Source: Maylandia zebra
Lineage: Eukaryota; Chordata; Actinopteri; Cichliformes; Cichlidae
DNA length: 64,000 nucleotides
Assembly (NCBI RefSeq): GCF_041146795.1
Contig: NC_135177.1
Span: 26,702,060 to 26,766,059 of the forward strand
Direction of reading: 5' to 3'
Within the stretch, counting starts at the first letter, position 1; every line of letters begins with the position of its first letter. Under the pieces are notes generated by a model. It was not told where the DNA came from, did not search any database, and worked only from the letters and a program-made list of their open reading frames with translations. Below are positions 23,770 to 34,500 of this stretch, one piece after another. The translations under genes and the position numbers were made by a program.

Positions 23770-26540
23770 GTGGAATTATCCTGTGGAAACAGCATCTTTC
23801 AATTTAAGAGCATTTTGAAATCGTTAAACGAGTAGGTCGTCTACGGGCAATTTGAAAATACTTTTATTTTGGAAGGCAAAATCAGAGTGACTTGATCTTA
23901 ACATCGTATCTCTGTGGGGTTGTATACTGTTGATTTAAAGTGAAATTATTCTGTGGAAACAGAAAATTTCCTTTTTAGAGCATTCCGAAATCACTGAAAG
24001 TTAGGTAAGTTATTGGCATTTTCAACAGGCCATTATTTTGGAAGGCAAAATCAGAATGACTTGAAATTGATATGGTAACATCGTGAGGTTGTATACTGTT
24101 GACCTAAAGTGAAATTATCCTGTGGAAACAACAATTTTCACTTTTAGAGCATTTTGAAATCTTTAAAAGAGTAGGTCGTATCTTGGCAATTTGAAAAGTC
24201 TTTTATTTTGGAAGGCATAATCAGAATGACTTGATATTGATATGGTATCACTGTGGGGCTGTATACTGTTGATCTAAGGTGGAATTACCCTGTGGAAACA
24301 GGAATTTTCCATTTTAGAGCATTTTGAAATTGTTCCAGGATCAAGTCAGATATGGGCATTTTGAAAAGTCTTTTATTTTTGAAAGCAAAATCAGAATGAC
24401 TTGATATTGATATGGTAACATCGTGAGGTTGTATACTGTTGACCTAAAGTGAAATTATCCTGTGGAAACAGCAAAATTCTTTTTAAGAACATTTTGAAAT
24501 CGTTAAAAAAGTAGGTCGTATATATGCTCAATTTGAAAGGGCATTTATTTTGGAAGGCATAATCAGAATGACTTGATATTGATATGGTGTCACTGTGGGG
24601 TTGTATACTGTTGATCTAAAGTGGAATTACCCTGTGGAAACAGGAATTTTCCATTTTAGAGCATTTTGAAATCACTGAAAGTTAGGTCAATTATGGACAA
24701 TTTGAAAAGGCTTTTATTTTTGAAAGCAAAATCAGAATGACTTGATATTGATATGGTATCACTGTGGGGCTGTATACTGTAAATACAGAGTGGAATTATC
24801 CTGTGGAAACAGGAATTTTCCATTTTAGAGCATTTTGAAATCACTGAAAGTTAGGTCAATTATGGACAATTTGAAAAGGCTTTTATTTTGGAAGGCATAA
24901 TCAGAATGACTTGATATTGATATGGTATCACTGTGGGGTTGTATACTGTTGATCTAAGGTGGAATTACCCTGTGGAAACAAGAATTTTTCATTTTAGAGC
25001 ATTTTGAAATCACTGAAAGTTAGGTCAATTATGGACAATTTGAAAAGGCTTTTATTTTTGAAAGCAAAATCAGAATGACTTGATATTGATATGGTATCAC
25101 TGTGGGGCTGTATACTGTAAATACAGAGTGGAATTATCCTGTGGAAACAGGAATTTTCCATTTTAGAGCATTTTGAAATCACTGAAAGTTAGGTCAATTG
25201 TGGACAATTTGAAAGGGCTTTTATTTTTGAAAACAAAATCAGAATGACTTGATATTGATATGGTATCACTGTGGGGTTGTATACTGTTGATCTAAGGTGG
25301 AATTACCCTGTGGAAACAAGAATTTTTCATTTTAGAGCATTTTGAATCGTTAGAAGATTAAGTCAAATATCGGCAATTTCAAAGGGCCATTACTATGAAA
25401 AGCAAAATCAGAATGACTTGATATTGATATGGTATCACTGTGAGGTTGTATACTGTTGATCTAAAGTGGAATTACCCTGTGGAAACAGCAAAATTCTATT
25501 TAAGAGCATTTTGAAATCACTGAAAGTTAGGTCAATTATGGACAATTTGAAAAGGCTTTTATTTTTGAAAGCAAAATCAGAATGACTTGATATTGATATG
25601 GTATCACCGTGGGGTTGTATACTGTTGATCTAAAGTGGAATTACCCTGTGGAAACAGGAATTTTCCATTTTAGAGCATTTTGAAATCACTGAAAGGTAGG
25701 TCAACTATGGACAATTTGAAAAGTCTTTTATTTTGGAAGGCATAATCAGAATGACTTGATATTGATATGGTATCACTGCGGGGTTGTATACTGTTGATCT
25801 AAAGTGGAATTACCCTGTGGAAACAAGAATTTTTCATTTTAGAGCATTTTGAATCGTTAGGAGATTAAGTCAAATATCGGCAATTTCAAAGGGCCATTAC
25901 TATGAAAAGCAAAATCAGAATGACTTGATATTGATATGGTATCACTGTGAGGTTGTATACTGTTGATCTAAAGTGGAATTACCCTGTGGAAACAGCAAAA
26001 TTCTATTTTAGAGCATTTTGAAATCACTGAAAGTTAGGTCAATTGTGGACAATTTGAAAGGGCTTTTATTTTTGAAAGCAAAATCAGAATGACTTGATAT
26101 TGATATGGTATCACTGTGAGGTTGTATACTGTTGATCTAAAGTGGAATTACCCTGTGGAAACAGCAAAATTCTATTTAAGAGCATTTTGAAATCACTGAA
26201 AGTTAGGTCAATTATGGACAATTTGAAAAGGCTTTTATTTTTGAAAGCAAAATCAGAATGACTTGATATTGATATGGTGTCACTGTGGGGTTGTATACCG
26301 TTGATCTAAAGTGGAATTACCCTGTGGAAACAGGAATTTTCCATTTTAGAGCATTTTGAAATCACTGAAAGTTAGGTCAATTATGGACAATTTGAAAGGG
26401 CTTTTATTTTTGAAAGCAAAATCAGAATGACTTGATATTGATATGGTATCACTGTGGGGTTGTATACTGTTGATCTAAGGTGGAATTACCCTGTGGAAAC
26501 AGGAATTTTCCATTTTAGAGCATTTTGAATCGTTAGAAGA
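23770..26540 (-). repeat. Right tandem array of 169-bp units, 17 copies
   Basis: CTGTGGAAAC, the complement of the unit core, occurs at about 23781, 23951, 24120, 24290 and so on to 26491, spaced by about 169. Five fewer units than in the left arm account for the shorter arm: 5 x 169 = 845, less the extra 30-bp terminal repeat, is 815, against an observed difference of 816. Confidence 0.92.
24640..25190 (-). repeat. Two-unit higher-order duplication within the right array
   Basis: A variant with TACTGTAAATACAGAG in place of the usual TACTGTTGATCTAAAG occurs at about 24775 and again at about 25113, exactly 338 bases (two units) away. The 189-base segments 24656-24844 and 24994-25182 give identical translations. 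This shows recent duplication of a pair of units as a block. Confidence 0.8.
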
Positions 26541-26989
26541 TTAAGTCAAATATCGGCAATTTCAAAGGGCCATTACTATGAAAAGCAAAATCAGAAACAA
26601 TTTATTTGATATGGTATTACTGTGAAAAAGACTGCGGTTGGAAAGTGTTGATACAAAGTTCAAATAGTATTTGGAAATACGACTTTTGCTTTTAAGAGCA
26701 TTATGAATTCATTGAAAGAGTAGTTCAAAAATGAAGATTCACAGGGCTTTTACTTTGAAATCCAAAATAAGATGGCCTTGATAGTGACAGGGCACAATTA
26801 GGGTACAAGGCTGTGTCATGTAGATGTAACATTAGAGTTTCTAAAAAAAAAAAAAGCCTAAATTATATGTTATTATGTTCTTAACATATCTGTTAATTCA
26901 CTCGAAGTTGGCTTTTATTTTGAAATCCGGTTTCCACATCCATTCCCGTAATACTTTGAATACACAGGGAACGTAAAATCAACTGGAGG

Positions 26990-27065
26990 CTGGCTTGACT
27001 GCAAGTCTCGAATTGGAGGCTGGCTTGACTGCAAGTCTCGAATTGGAGGCTGGCTTGACACAAGT
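26990..27065 (-). repeat. Right terminal 30-bp repeats and terminal inverted repeat
   Basis: TGGAGGCTGGCTTGA is followed by two tandem 30-bp copies containing CTGCAAGTCTCGAATTGG, ending GGCTTGACACAAGT at 27065. The left end (19005-19060) has the same module once. The reverse complement of the right end differs from the left end at one base (ACTT against ACTG). Confidence 0.88.
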
Positions 27066-27073
27066 CCTGGGAG
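27066..27073 (+). repeat. Right 8-bp target-site duplication of the foldback element
   Basis: CCTGGGAG, identical in sequence and orientation to 18997-19004. Confidence 0.88.
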
Positions 27074-27980
27074 TTACGTCTGCCTGAAAGAGAAACATCA
27101 GGGAATGATTTTGAAAGAGTCCTAAGGTTGCTTTCATGAACTTCCCGAAGCACTACGTGCTCACGCGCGGTTTTGCGGCTTTGCAATTGCCATAATAAAT
27201 CATTTCCAAAGAACATTTGCAAACCCATAGCTGTGTTTATCAAAAACAGACAGATATTGCAAAATTTCCAACGATGATTAAAAACGCCCCTTTACTGTAA
27301 AAAGAAATAAGCGAAACAAATAATAACAAAACCAAAACAAAGCAAAACATTTTTTATTTGCATCATCAGCTTGAGAAACAGATTCTCCACAGTTATAACA
27401 GCGTCGATTTGGGGAAACACGAGTATCACGCGAGGGCACCATGAATAAAATCCTTTTGTATTTAGTGAAATATTACAGTGTAACAGCGAAAACATTCGCA
27501 CGTAGATGTGTTTTAATATACTGTGTCTATATACTCCTGCTATGAATGTATGTATATTTATTGGATTCTTAAACAGCGCATGCCCAAATAAGGTAACTGT
27601 AAAAGGTGGTCTGCTAAATTTAAATTTAGTCCACATAAAAATAGTCTAGGCGTAGTCTACAAGCAGGAATTCGACTCTCAAATAGCTTCACAGATATATG
27701 GATATATATATAGAGCTTTTTTCAGCCGAAGCTTTTTATTGTCTTTAGATTTATTTTGATACTTATTTTTATTTATTTAATTGTATGCAGGCTAAAATGT
27801 AGTCTTGCATCATTACTGATAGCGAAGTATCCCCTGCACATAGGGATCCAAACACCTTTAAGCCTCAGATGCGTCATGACCAGTCATCTTATCATGATTT
27901 CGCCTTTATAGACTTACGGCATACCTTTTAAACCAGGTCTTGATTTTTGTCGGATGTTTCTTCCTCTCAAAGGCTTCGAC
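27074..27980. other. Upstream region of smpdl3b
   Basis: Non-coding flank between the foldback element and the smpdl3b start, AT-rich with a TATATATATAG stretch near 27705. A 114-codon ORF on the minus strand resembles nothing I know. The smpdl3b promoter must lie here or within the element. Confidence 0.55.
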
Positions 27981-30513
27981 ATGTCGGCAGTAAGGCTGCT
28001 TCTGTCTTGCTTTCTTTTTAAAGAGGCTTTTGCGCTCTCGGGTAAGCATCAGATAAATCAAGTGTATATCTTAATCTCGGGATAACTTACTGGATGCCAT
28101 TACGCATCGTTCTTACACAGGGAACTTTTGGCACATCACGGATCTCCACTGGGACCCAACGTACAAACTGAGCAACAACAATCCTGCACTGGTGTGCGCA
28201 TCCAGTGGCAAACGACCTGCAGCCAATGCTGGTAAATTTGGAGACTATGTTTGTGACTCGCCATGGCACCTGATCAACTCTTCTGTTTATGCAATGAAGA
28301 GTATTCTACCAAACCCGGACTTCATCGTATGGACTGGGTATGTTACTTTTTTTTTAATGAATATTGCAGGACAGTGCTAGTCTTAAGACTATATCTGGGG
28401 AAATAAATGCTTGTTTGCCTTTACAGTCATGATATTTTCAGATTAGTATTTGGTATTGACATGTTTGACTGCAATTAATCCTGAAACAATCTGCTGTGTT
28501 ACTTCTCAGTGATGACACTCCACATGTTGATAATAAAGATCTGGGAGAAGACGCAGTGCTCAACATTATCAACAACCTCACTGACATCATAAATCGAGTG
28601 TTTCCAAGTAATTACAAAATCAGGCGGAAACATGCAAGGTCAACACATATGATAGTGTTTTAGCGTTGGCTGCTTCTAATAAATAATGTCTTTTATACAT
28701 TATTGTCTTGTTTAGACACTAAAGTGTACTCAGCCCTGGGGAACCATGATTACCACCCGAAGAGTCAGCTTCCTGCAGCCCCAAGCTCTATGTATGACCG
28801 AATAGCAGAAATGTGGCAAGGCTGGTTGGATCCAAAGTCAAAAGAAACATTTAAAAAAGGTGAAGAAGGCTTTCTCTAATAGTTACAAATATATGTGCAA
28901 TTACTTTCCAAAGAATGAATACATCAGCTTATGATGCACAGGAAAAATTTAAACACACATTATCTGGGATGTTCCTCTTGCACAGGTGGATACTACACAG
29001 AAAAGCTCATGAATCAGACTGGTTTCAGGATGCTGGTCCTTAACACCAATCTCTACTATGATCAGAACAAGCTGACCACGAACATGGATGACCCAGCGGA
29101 CCAGTTTAGTTGGTCAGATCAGATTCTTACAGAGGCAACCAACAACAAAGAGAAGGCAAAGCATCTCATCTTGTTCATGGATGTTTGGATGTTAGGGACT
29201 AGAGCTCAGTAAAAGATGGAGTTTGTAATGAATACAATCCCTGTATAAGCAATTGCCCCTCCAAAAAAGAGATTTGGTCCTGATTGGATTTTAGTTAACT
29301 CTGTATTGTTTGGTTTATCAGGTTTACATCATTGGCCACGTTCCTCCAGGTTTCTTCGAGAAGAAAAGAAGTAAACCATGGTTTACACCAAAGTTCAACC
29401 GGCGATATTTGGATTTAATTGAGAAGCATCATTCTGTCATTAAAGGCCAGTTCTTTGGCCATCATCACACTGATAGCTTCCGTATGTTCTACAACACAGA
29501 GGGTAAGCCACACTGCAGTAATAGTACTCATTTCACCTTGTATTAGTATTACCTGTTTATCACTTAGCCGGAATGCGTCTCCGATATCCAGCATTAACAT
29601 TAACACACACTAATACTGTTGTTATCAGAGCTGATATCTTGTCCATTTCTACAGGTTCTCCCATTAGTACCATGTTCCTCAGCCCTGGTGTCACACCGTG
29701 GGAAACAACACTTCCTGGAGTTAAGGATGGAGCGAACAATCCTGGGATTCGTGTCTTTGAATATGACACAGAAACACTGCTAGTCAAGGCAAGTTTTGGC
29801 CTTTACAATTTTCATTAGACATTTATGTTCCTCTAGGGGTGTAGTGGTTAACACATTTGCTTGGCAAGTGAACAGTTGCTAGTTCATTATCAGCCAGATA
29901 CAAAAATCCCCTTGTATTGTAGCTCCAGAAAGACCATCCGGTGTAAAACGCTGCCAAATCAAACATGTGAAACGCTCCTTGTGGCAACGGGGCAGTCAAA
30001 AGTAGCAATCAAGAGCCTAAAAATAGGCTCTTATGCAACTTATATGAATATATATTTGTATTTTAAAAGATTGTAAAACCTTCAGAAATATCTTGTAATG
30101 CTTCTATTGTTCGCTTTCTGTGTTTAAACCACATGCTTTCTTTCATGCAGGATGTGGTGACCTATTACCTGAACCTTACTCATGCTAATGTAGCCACAGG
30201 ACGCTGGGAGAAAGAGTATCGCCTCACAGAGAGTTTCAGAGTACCAGATGCCTCTCCAGCCTCCATGCACGAGGTTCTAAAGCGTGTAGCTGATGACCCC
30301 CGCTACCTGCAGAAGTACTATGATTTCAACTCTGTGAACTATGACCTGAGGGATTGTGACAGCGACTGCCGTGTTGACCACGTGTGCGCAGCACGAGAGG
30401 TAGACTTTGACAGGTATGAACACTGCCTCGTTAAGGAGGGGGCAGTTTTCATCTATGGTGGCCTCCTGCCACTCATCTCCGTGGCTTTAAGTCTGGTGGT
30501 GGCCCATGAGTAA
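27981..30513 (+). CDS. smpdl3b: Acid sphingomyelinase-like phosphodiesterase 3b
   Basis: Eight exons: 27981-28041, 28121-28337, 28510-28607, 28716-28859, 28986-29155, 29322-29502, 29655-29788, 30151-30513, giving 456 codons with TAA. Introns 5 and 7 use GC donors; the others are GT-AG. A signal peptide is at residues 1-20 (MSAVRLLLSCFLFKEAFALS). The metallophosphatase motifs appear in order: ITDLHWD (about 26-32), TGDDTPH (92-98), LGNHDYH (133-139), GHVPPG (235-240) and GHHHTD (276-281). The C-terminus ends in a hydrophobic stretch (FIYGGLLPLISVALSLVV) suited to GPI attachment, which distinguishes SMPDL3B from secreted SMPDL3A. The mammalian protein modulates Toll-like receptor signalling and sphingolipids at the plasma membrane. 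Adjacency to rpa2 agrees with mammals. Confidence 0.95.
29156..29157 (+). other. Non-canonical GC splice donor, smpdl3b intron 5
   Basis: Exon 5 must end after ...NNKEK and exon 6 resumes VYIIGHVPPG at 29322. The only donor that preserves phase and the family's residue spacing is AAG|GCAAAG. Reading through gives a stop after 19 more codons. Confidence 0.82.
29789..29790 (+). other. Non-canonical GC splice donor, smpdl3b intron 7
   Basis: Exon 7 ends ...ETLLVK at AAG|GCAAGT, the best-known GC donor consensus, and exon 8 starts DVVTYYLNL at 30151 after CATGCAG. No GT nearby keeps the frame. Confidence 0.88.
29836..30005 (+). mobile_element. Degenerate tRNA-like SINE or RTE-associated head
   Basis: In smpdl3b intron 7. 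GGGGTGTAGTGGTTAACACA resembles a tRNA A box. It is followed by AAAAATCCCCTTGTATTG, CATCCGGTGTAAAA and CAAATCAAACATG. This string of landmarks recurs widely in fish genomes beside tRNA-derived SINEs. The B box is poorly kept. Identification is from memory. Confidence 0.45.
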
Positions 30514-31548
30514 TTAATTCAATACTATTTTGAACTATAACTAACTCTGAACTCAGTATGGGTTTATTGTTTCCCTAAACCAACATATAAGCTTTCTCCC
30601 TCAGAATCTATAAATATGCAATAATCTTTTGTTTCAAAATTATTAAAATCATGTCCACACGTGTATCACTGACCCATTCAGCAATGCAAACTCCCCCTCT
30701 GACTTTCTGACTGGCTGTATGACGTTCCACCTTAAAAACTGCACACTTTTAGCAGAGGAATCTGAGAATAGCTTTCTGGTGTCAACATTTGTAATGAATT
30801 TCATTCTTTAAATTATAATTCAAGAGAGACATCAAGAAGCAGGAAGTATTTGTTTTAAATGTCACTATTTAACATGTAGCGCTATAATAATGCATTTTCA
30901 TACTTTCAGTTATATTACATCTATAAATGAAATGAGTCATGCTCCAGTGTGTAATTAAACTATGGAAAAATGCAACCTTTGTCTTCAGTAATCTTTGGTG
31001 TGCCCCTTGACCTTGATTTATGGGTACTGGCTGAATACTTTGTTTCAAAACTACAGAGTATTCTTGTGCCTCTAAAGGTCAGCTACCATAGTTTTATTTG
31101 TGTAAACTCTACTGTATCTTGTTGTCAATCCAAAACTCAATCTTATGAATTTCATGCACATTAGCTAAAAAAAATCGATTATATCAGGATTTTATATATA
31201 ATAAATGTCATAACATTACTTCTATTGTCCATGCAACTTCAAAGCAAAGCAATCAGTTTTGGAAATATTATAAGATAAAGTTGTATTATCTGTGTTCTGT
31301 GATAACGCCTGGCATTTCATATCTTGTTATAATGACTTAATAATCTTTTGATAGCTGCCTGTAAACGCTGTAAAGTGTCACTACAGAACATGACGGACGC
31401 TGGACTTTGAGCCTCATGTGAATACACTTTTATTGAGAATGTGGATTTGTTTGACATATCAGCAAGAATGTCACAGTTCTCTGGTTTCACCCAAATATGC
31501 ATGCAGTGTTCTCAAGCATCCGGTGGTTAGTTGACACACTCAGCTAGT
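30514..31548. other. Convergent 3' UTRs of smpdl3b and mecr
   Basis: No gene is seen. The first clear AATAAA for smpdl3b is at 31200-31205. The mecr strand has AATAAA at 31435-31430. The two messages therefore end about 200 bp apart or overlap slightly. Confidence 0.6.
31430..31435 (-). terminator. Candidate poly(A) signal of mecr
   Basis: Plus-strand TTTATT gives AATAAA about 115 bases after the mecr stop. Confidence 0.55.
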
Positions 31549-34500
31549 TCACATGACCAAAATCTGTTTAGTTGATATGAAAGGCTGCATAGCAGTATCC
31601 AGAGCTGCGTGATACTGCTGCAGACCCACCTCAGTGCAGGCGGGAGCTGTCAGCTTTCCCTGCTTGATGAGGGAGCACAGTTCATCCAGCATGGCTCTAA
31701 ATGCCCTTCCATCTAGGAAAAACAATATCCCAGGGAAATGTTTATCTTTTTTAGATTAATTTCAAACAATCTGAAACTCCATGCCTACTTACCATGAGAG
31801 TGATCTCTCTTCCACTGTGTTACCCAAAACCCTCGAACCTTCACATCTTTGAAAATAAGAGCACTCTAGAAAGAGCAGCAACAACAGCAAAAAAATACAT
31901 CAACATACAATATTTCACATTTGTGAAAGGGAACTTTAAAATTACTGTTCATGATTTTGGGAACCTCTTAGCTGCATCTAAGAGGTTGAAAAGTGTCAGT
32001 ACCACCCTCACACTTATGATGCATGCACCTCTTCTGTCTAGTGTGAAACTGTGTAAAAACGGCAAATGCAGTTTTCCTCTTACCACAGGAACAGTAACTG
32101 GCTGTTTGGACATTCCCCCATATGTCACCATTGACCCTCCGATTCTGAAATAAATGGAAGAAATCTGGCAAATACATAGAGTTGGGGTTTTCCCTGCTCT
32201 CTACAGTGCAACTACATTGTATAATACTAATAGAGATTATTAAGTATGCTCACTGTAGATGACGGAGAAGTTCTGTTGCACTCTTGCCTCCAACTCCATT
32301 TAATGCTAGTTTGGGCTTCGGACAAGTCTATAAAATATATTCATAAATTGGATACGTTCATTCACCAGCAGGGACAAACTACAAGATCATATCTCTACAG
32401 ACCTTAAAGAGTTCTTTAATCTCATGCTTCCTCAAGGCCTCTTCTTTGATTACATGACTAGCTCCAATAGCCTTCAGCTTATCACTGAGCTCTGTGAACT
32501 CTGGCCTGAAAGTGAAGGCACATTGAAGAATTTTATTACAAAGATGGAAAATCCCCATGGGGTTCAAGAAATTTGCCCTAGTCTTCAAAAAAGAAAATCG
32601 ATATTTTAAAAAAAGCATTAATATGAAAGAATTAAGTTCACCTGTCTCTTATAACATTAATAGTGTTTATTCCCCTTGCAGCAGCAATCTGTATGACAGC
32701 CTGTCCAACTCCGCTGTTGGCAGCGTTCTGGATCACAGAATCACCTAAAAGGACATCAGAAATGATTGGACAAATGGTTACATGCTGGCCACAAATACGT
32801 AGAATGGAATAATGCACCCTCTAATCTTATTTATTTTTTACTTCTAAAATTGGTTCGTCTGTCTTGCTGTAAAAGCAAAAATAATTTAAGCTGTGGGAAT
32901 ATAGTACCTCTACACCGCTATGAATAATCCAAGATTTGAAATTTGGTGAGAAGGAAATAATCCACTGTGAGTGGATTAGTTACCTGGCTTGAGGTCTTCA
33001 AAGTCGGAGAGCATCCTGAAAGCGGTGCAGGGATTCACCCCGAGTGTGGCAGCAGACACCAGGGGAATGTCATTTGGTACAGAGATAACATCTTCCTCAG
33101 GTAGCACTGCCTGTGTCCTCCATGTGCCTGATCACAGGAAGGAAACAGTCTACAAAGCACTATAAAATGTTTTTTTATTTTCCAATTCACACACCATGCA
33201 AGGTGCTGTCCCAGCACTTAGAGCTCCGTGTTTACCAGAGATAGATTTTAGCATGCAGTGGGGGCCAGAGATTGTGATTAGTTAAAGGCTCAGAGGCGGA
33301 GGTCCACCTTCAGCTGGGAGCTAAAGTGGCACTCTGAAGATTTCATTTTGAGAACTGTGGAGTCCTTACCTAAACCAGCATCTTTTGGGATCACCCAGTC
33401 TCCTGTCTTGAGGGACTTCACCTGGCTGCCCACCTCTACGACCTGGGCCACACCTTCATTGCCACCAACAGCTGGGAGATCCGGCAGGATAGCATAAGTA
33501 CCTGAAAAAAACCCCATCAGATTATGACCTGATCATGATGCCACACATTAAACTGCCCTGATGAATGACTGTTACTACCTGCTTACAAGTACCTTGAATC
33601 ATGTTTATGTCTGATGGGTTGATTGGGGCAGCCAGCACTTTAACCAAGACATCCTTTGCACCTAAGGAAGGAAGCTCTACACCCTCCAACCTGCCAAAAA
33701 TACATTTTGCACAATCAGTCACTATTCATGTAAGCTTGCATGACATGTTGTCTTATGTTAGGTGGCAGGCTTTATAAATACAGATAGACTAAAAGCCCTA
33801 CATGCTTGGGAGGAAATGTACGTGCTTGCATCAATATAGAAACAAACACACCATGAAAAAGAAATAAACATTAAGCACGATCGTGGCTCAAGAGTTGGGA
33901 GTTCGCCTTGTAATCGGAAGGTTGCCGGTTCGAGCCCCGGCTTGGACAGTCTCGGTTGTTGTGTCCTTGGGCAAGACACTTCACCCGTTGCCCGTTGTCA
34001 GAGGGCCCGGTGGCGCCAGTGTCCGGCAGCCTCGCCTCTGTCAGTGTGCCCCAGGGTGGCTGTGGCTACAATGTAGCTTGCCATCACCAGTGTGTGAATG
34101 TGTGTGTGAATGGGTGGATGACTGGATATGTAAAGCGCTTTGGGGTCCTTAGGGACTAGTAAAGCGCTATATAAATACAGGCCATTTACCATTTACACCA
34201 CACAGAGCCACTTATAGACCATATAAAATAGACAGCTGGATCATAAAAGTTGGAGATAGGAGTGAGCAGGCACTGCACAGGAAGATAGACTTCTTAAAGA
34301 CTGTGAGACCCAAGGGCCCTACATTTTTCTGCCAAGTCAAAAGTGTTAGAAAGACAGGGAAGACAGATGATTACAAGTCCTCAGGAGAAGAAAAGGGGAA
34401 ATTAGGCTCTAGATATTCTAGAAGTGAAATCAGGAATGCATTGCTATCGAGCCACGTTTAACATCTTTACGTAGAGACATAAATGTTTTCCTCCTGTTTT

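Larger units (their letters stand above)
19005..27065. mobile_element. Giant non-autonomous foldback transposon, 8,061 bp
   Basis: Two long inverted arms (19005-23422 and 23464-27065) enclose a 41-bp loop. From outside in, each arm has a terminal inverted repeat starting ACTKGTGTCAAGCCAGCC, one (left) or two (right) copies of a 30-bp direct repeat, about 450 bp of unique subterminal sequence with a poly-T tract, an array of 169-bp units, and about 300 bp of unique inner sequence. A perfect 8-bp direct repeat CCTGGGAG flanks the whole. The longest ORF inside is under 90 codons and is made of repeat sequence, so no transposase is encoded. The design matches foldback elements known from Drosophila (FB) and sea urchin (TU), where arms are built of tandem repeats. 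The 8-bp duplication suggests a hAT- or P-like transposase acting in trans, which is inference. It is not a segmental duplication, because the ends are precise. Confidence 0.88.
23464..27065 (-). repeat. Right arm of the foldback element
   Basis: 3,602 bp, inverted relative to the left arm. Coordinates mirror exactly (the paired positions sum to 46886) from the loop out to 24070. Beyond that the units no longer pair in register. The outer part (about 26560-27065) again mirrors the left end, with a shorter A-run (13 against about 18) and one extra 30-bp terminal repeat. Confidence 0.9.

Noticed and set aside
19005-27065. CRISPR-like array or centromeric satellite
   Set aside because: Unit length 169 is near fish satellite sizes, but the mirrored arms, precise ends and target duplication fit a transposon; CRISPR has no place in this eukaryotic context.
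26893-27243. 116-codon minus-strand ORF with repeated CSQASLQFET
   Set aside because: The repeats are simply the 30-bp terminal repeats of the foldback element read in frame.
27292-27636. 114-codon ORF on the minus strand upstream of smpdl3b
   Set aside because: No recognisable domain, low-complexity AT-driven codons, no splice or homology support.
33883-34152. 89-codon ORF and a tRNA gene call at the same place
   Set aside because: Both fall in the SINE; the tRNA-like head lacks a full cloverleaf and the ORF is repeat sequence.
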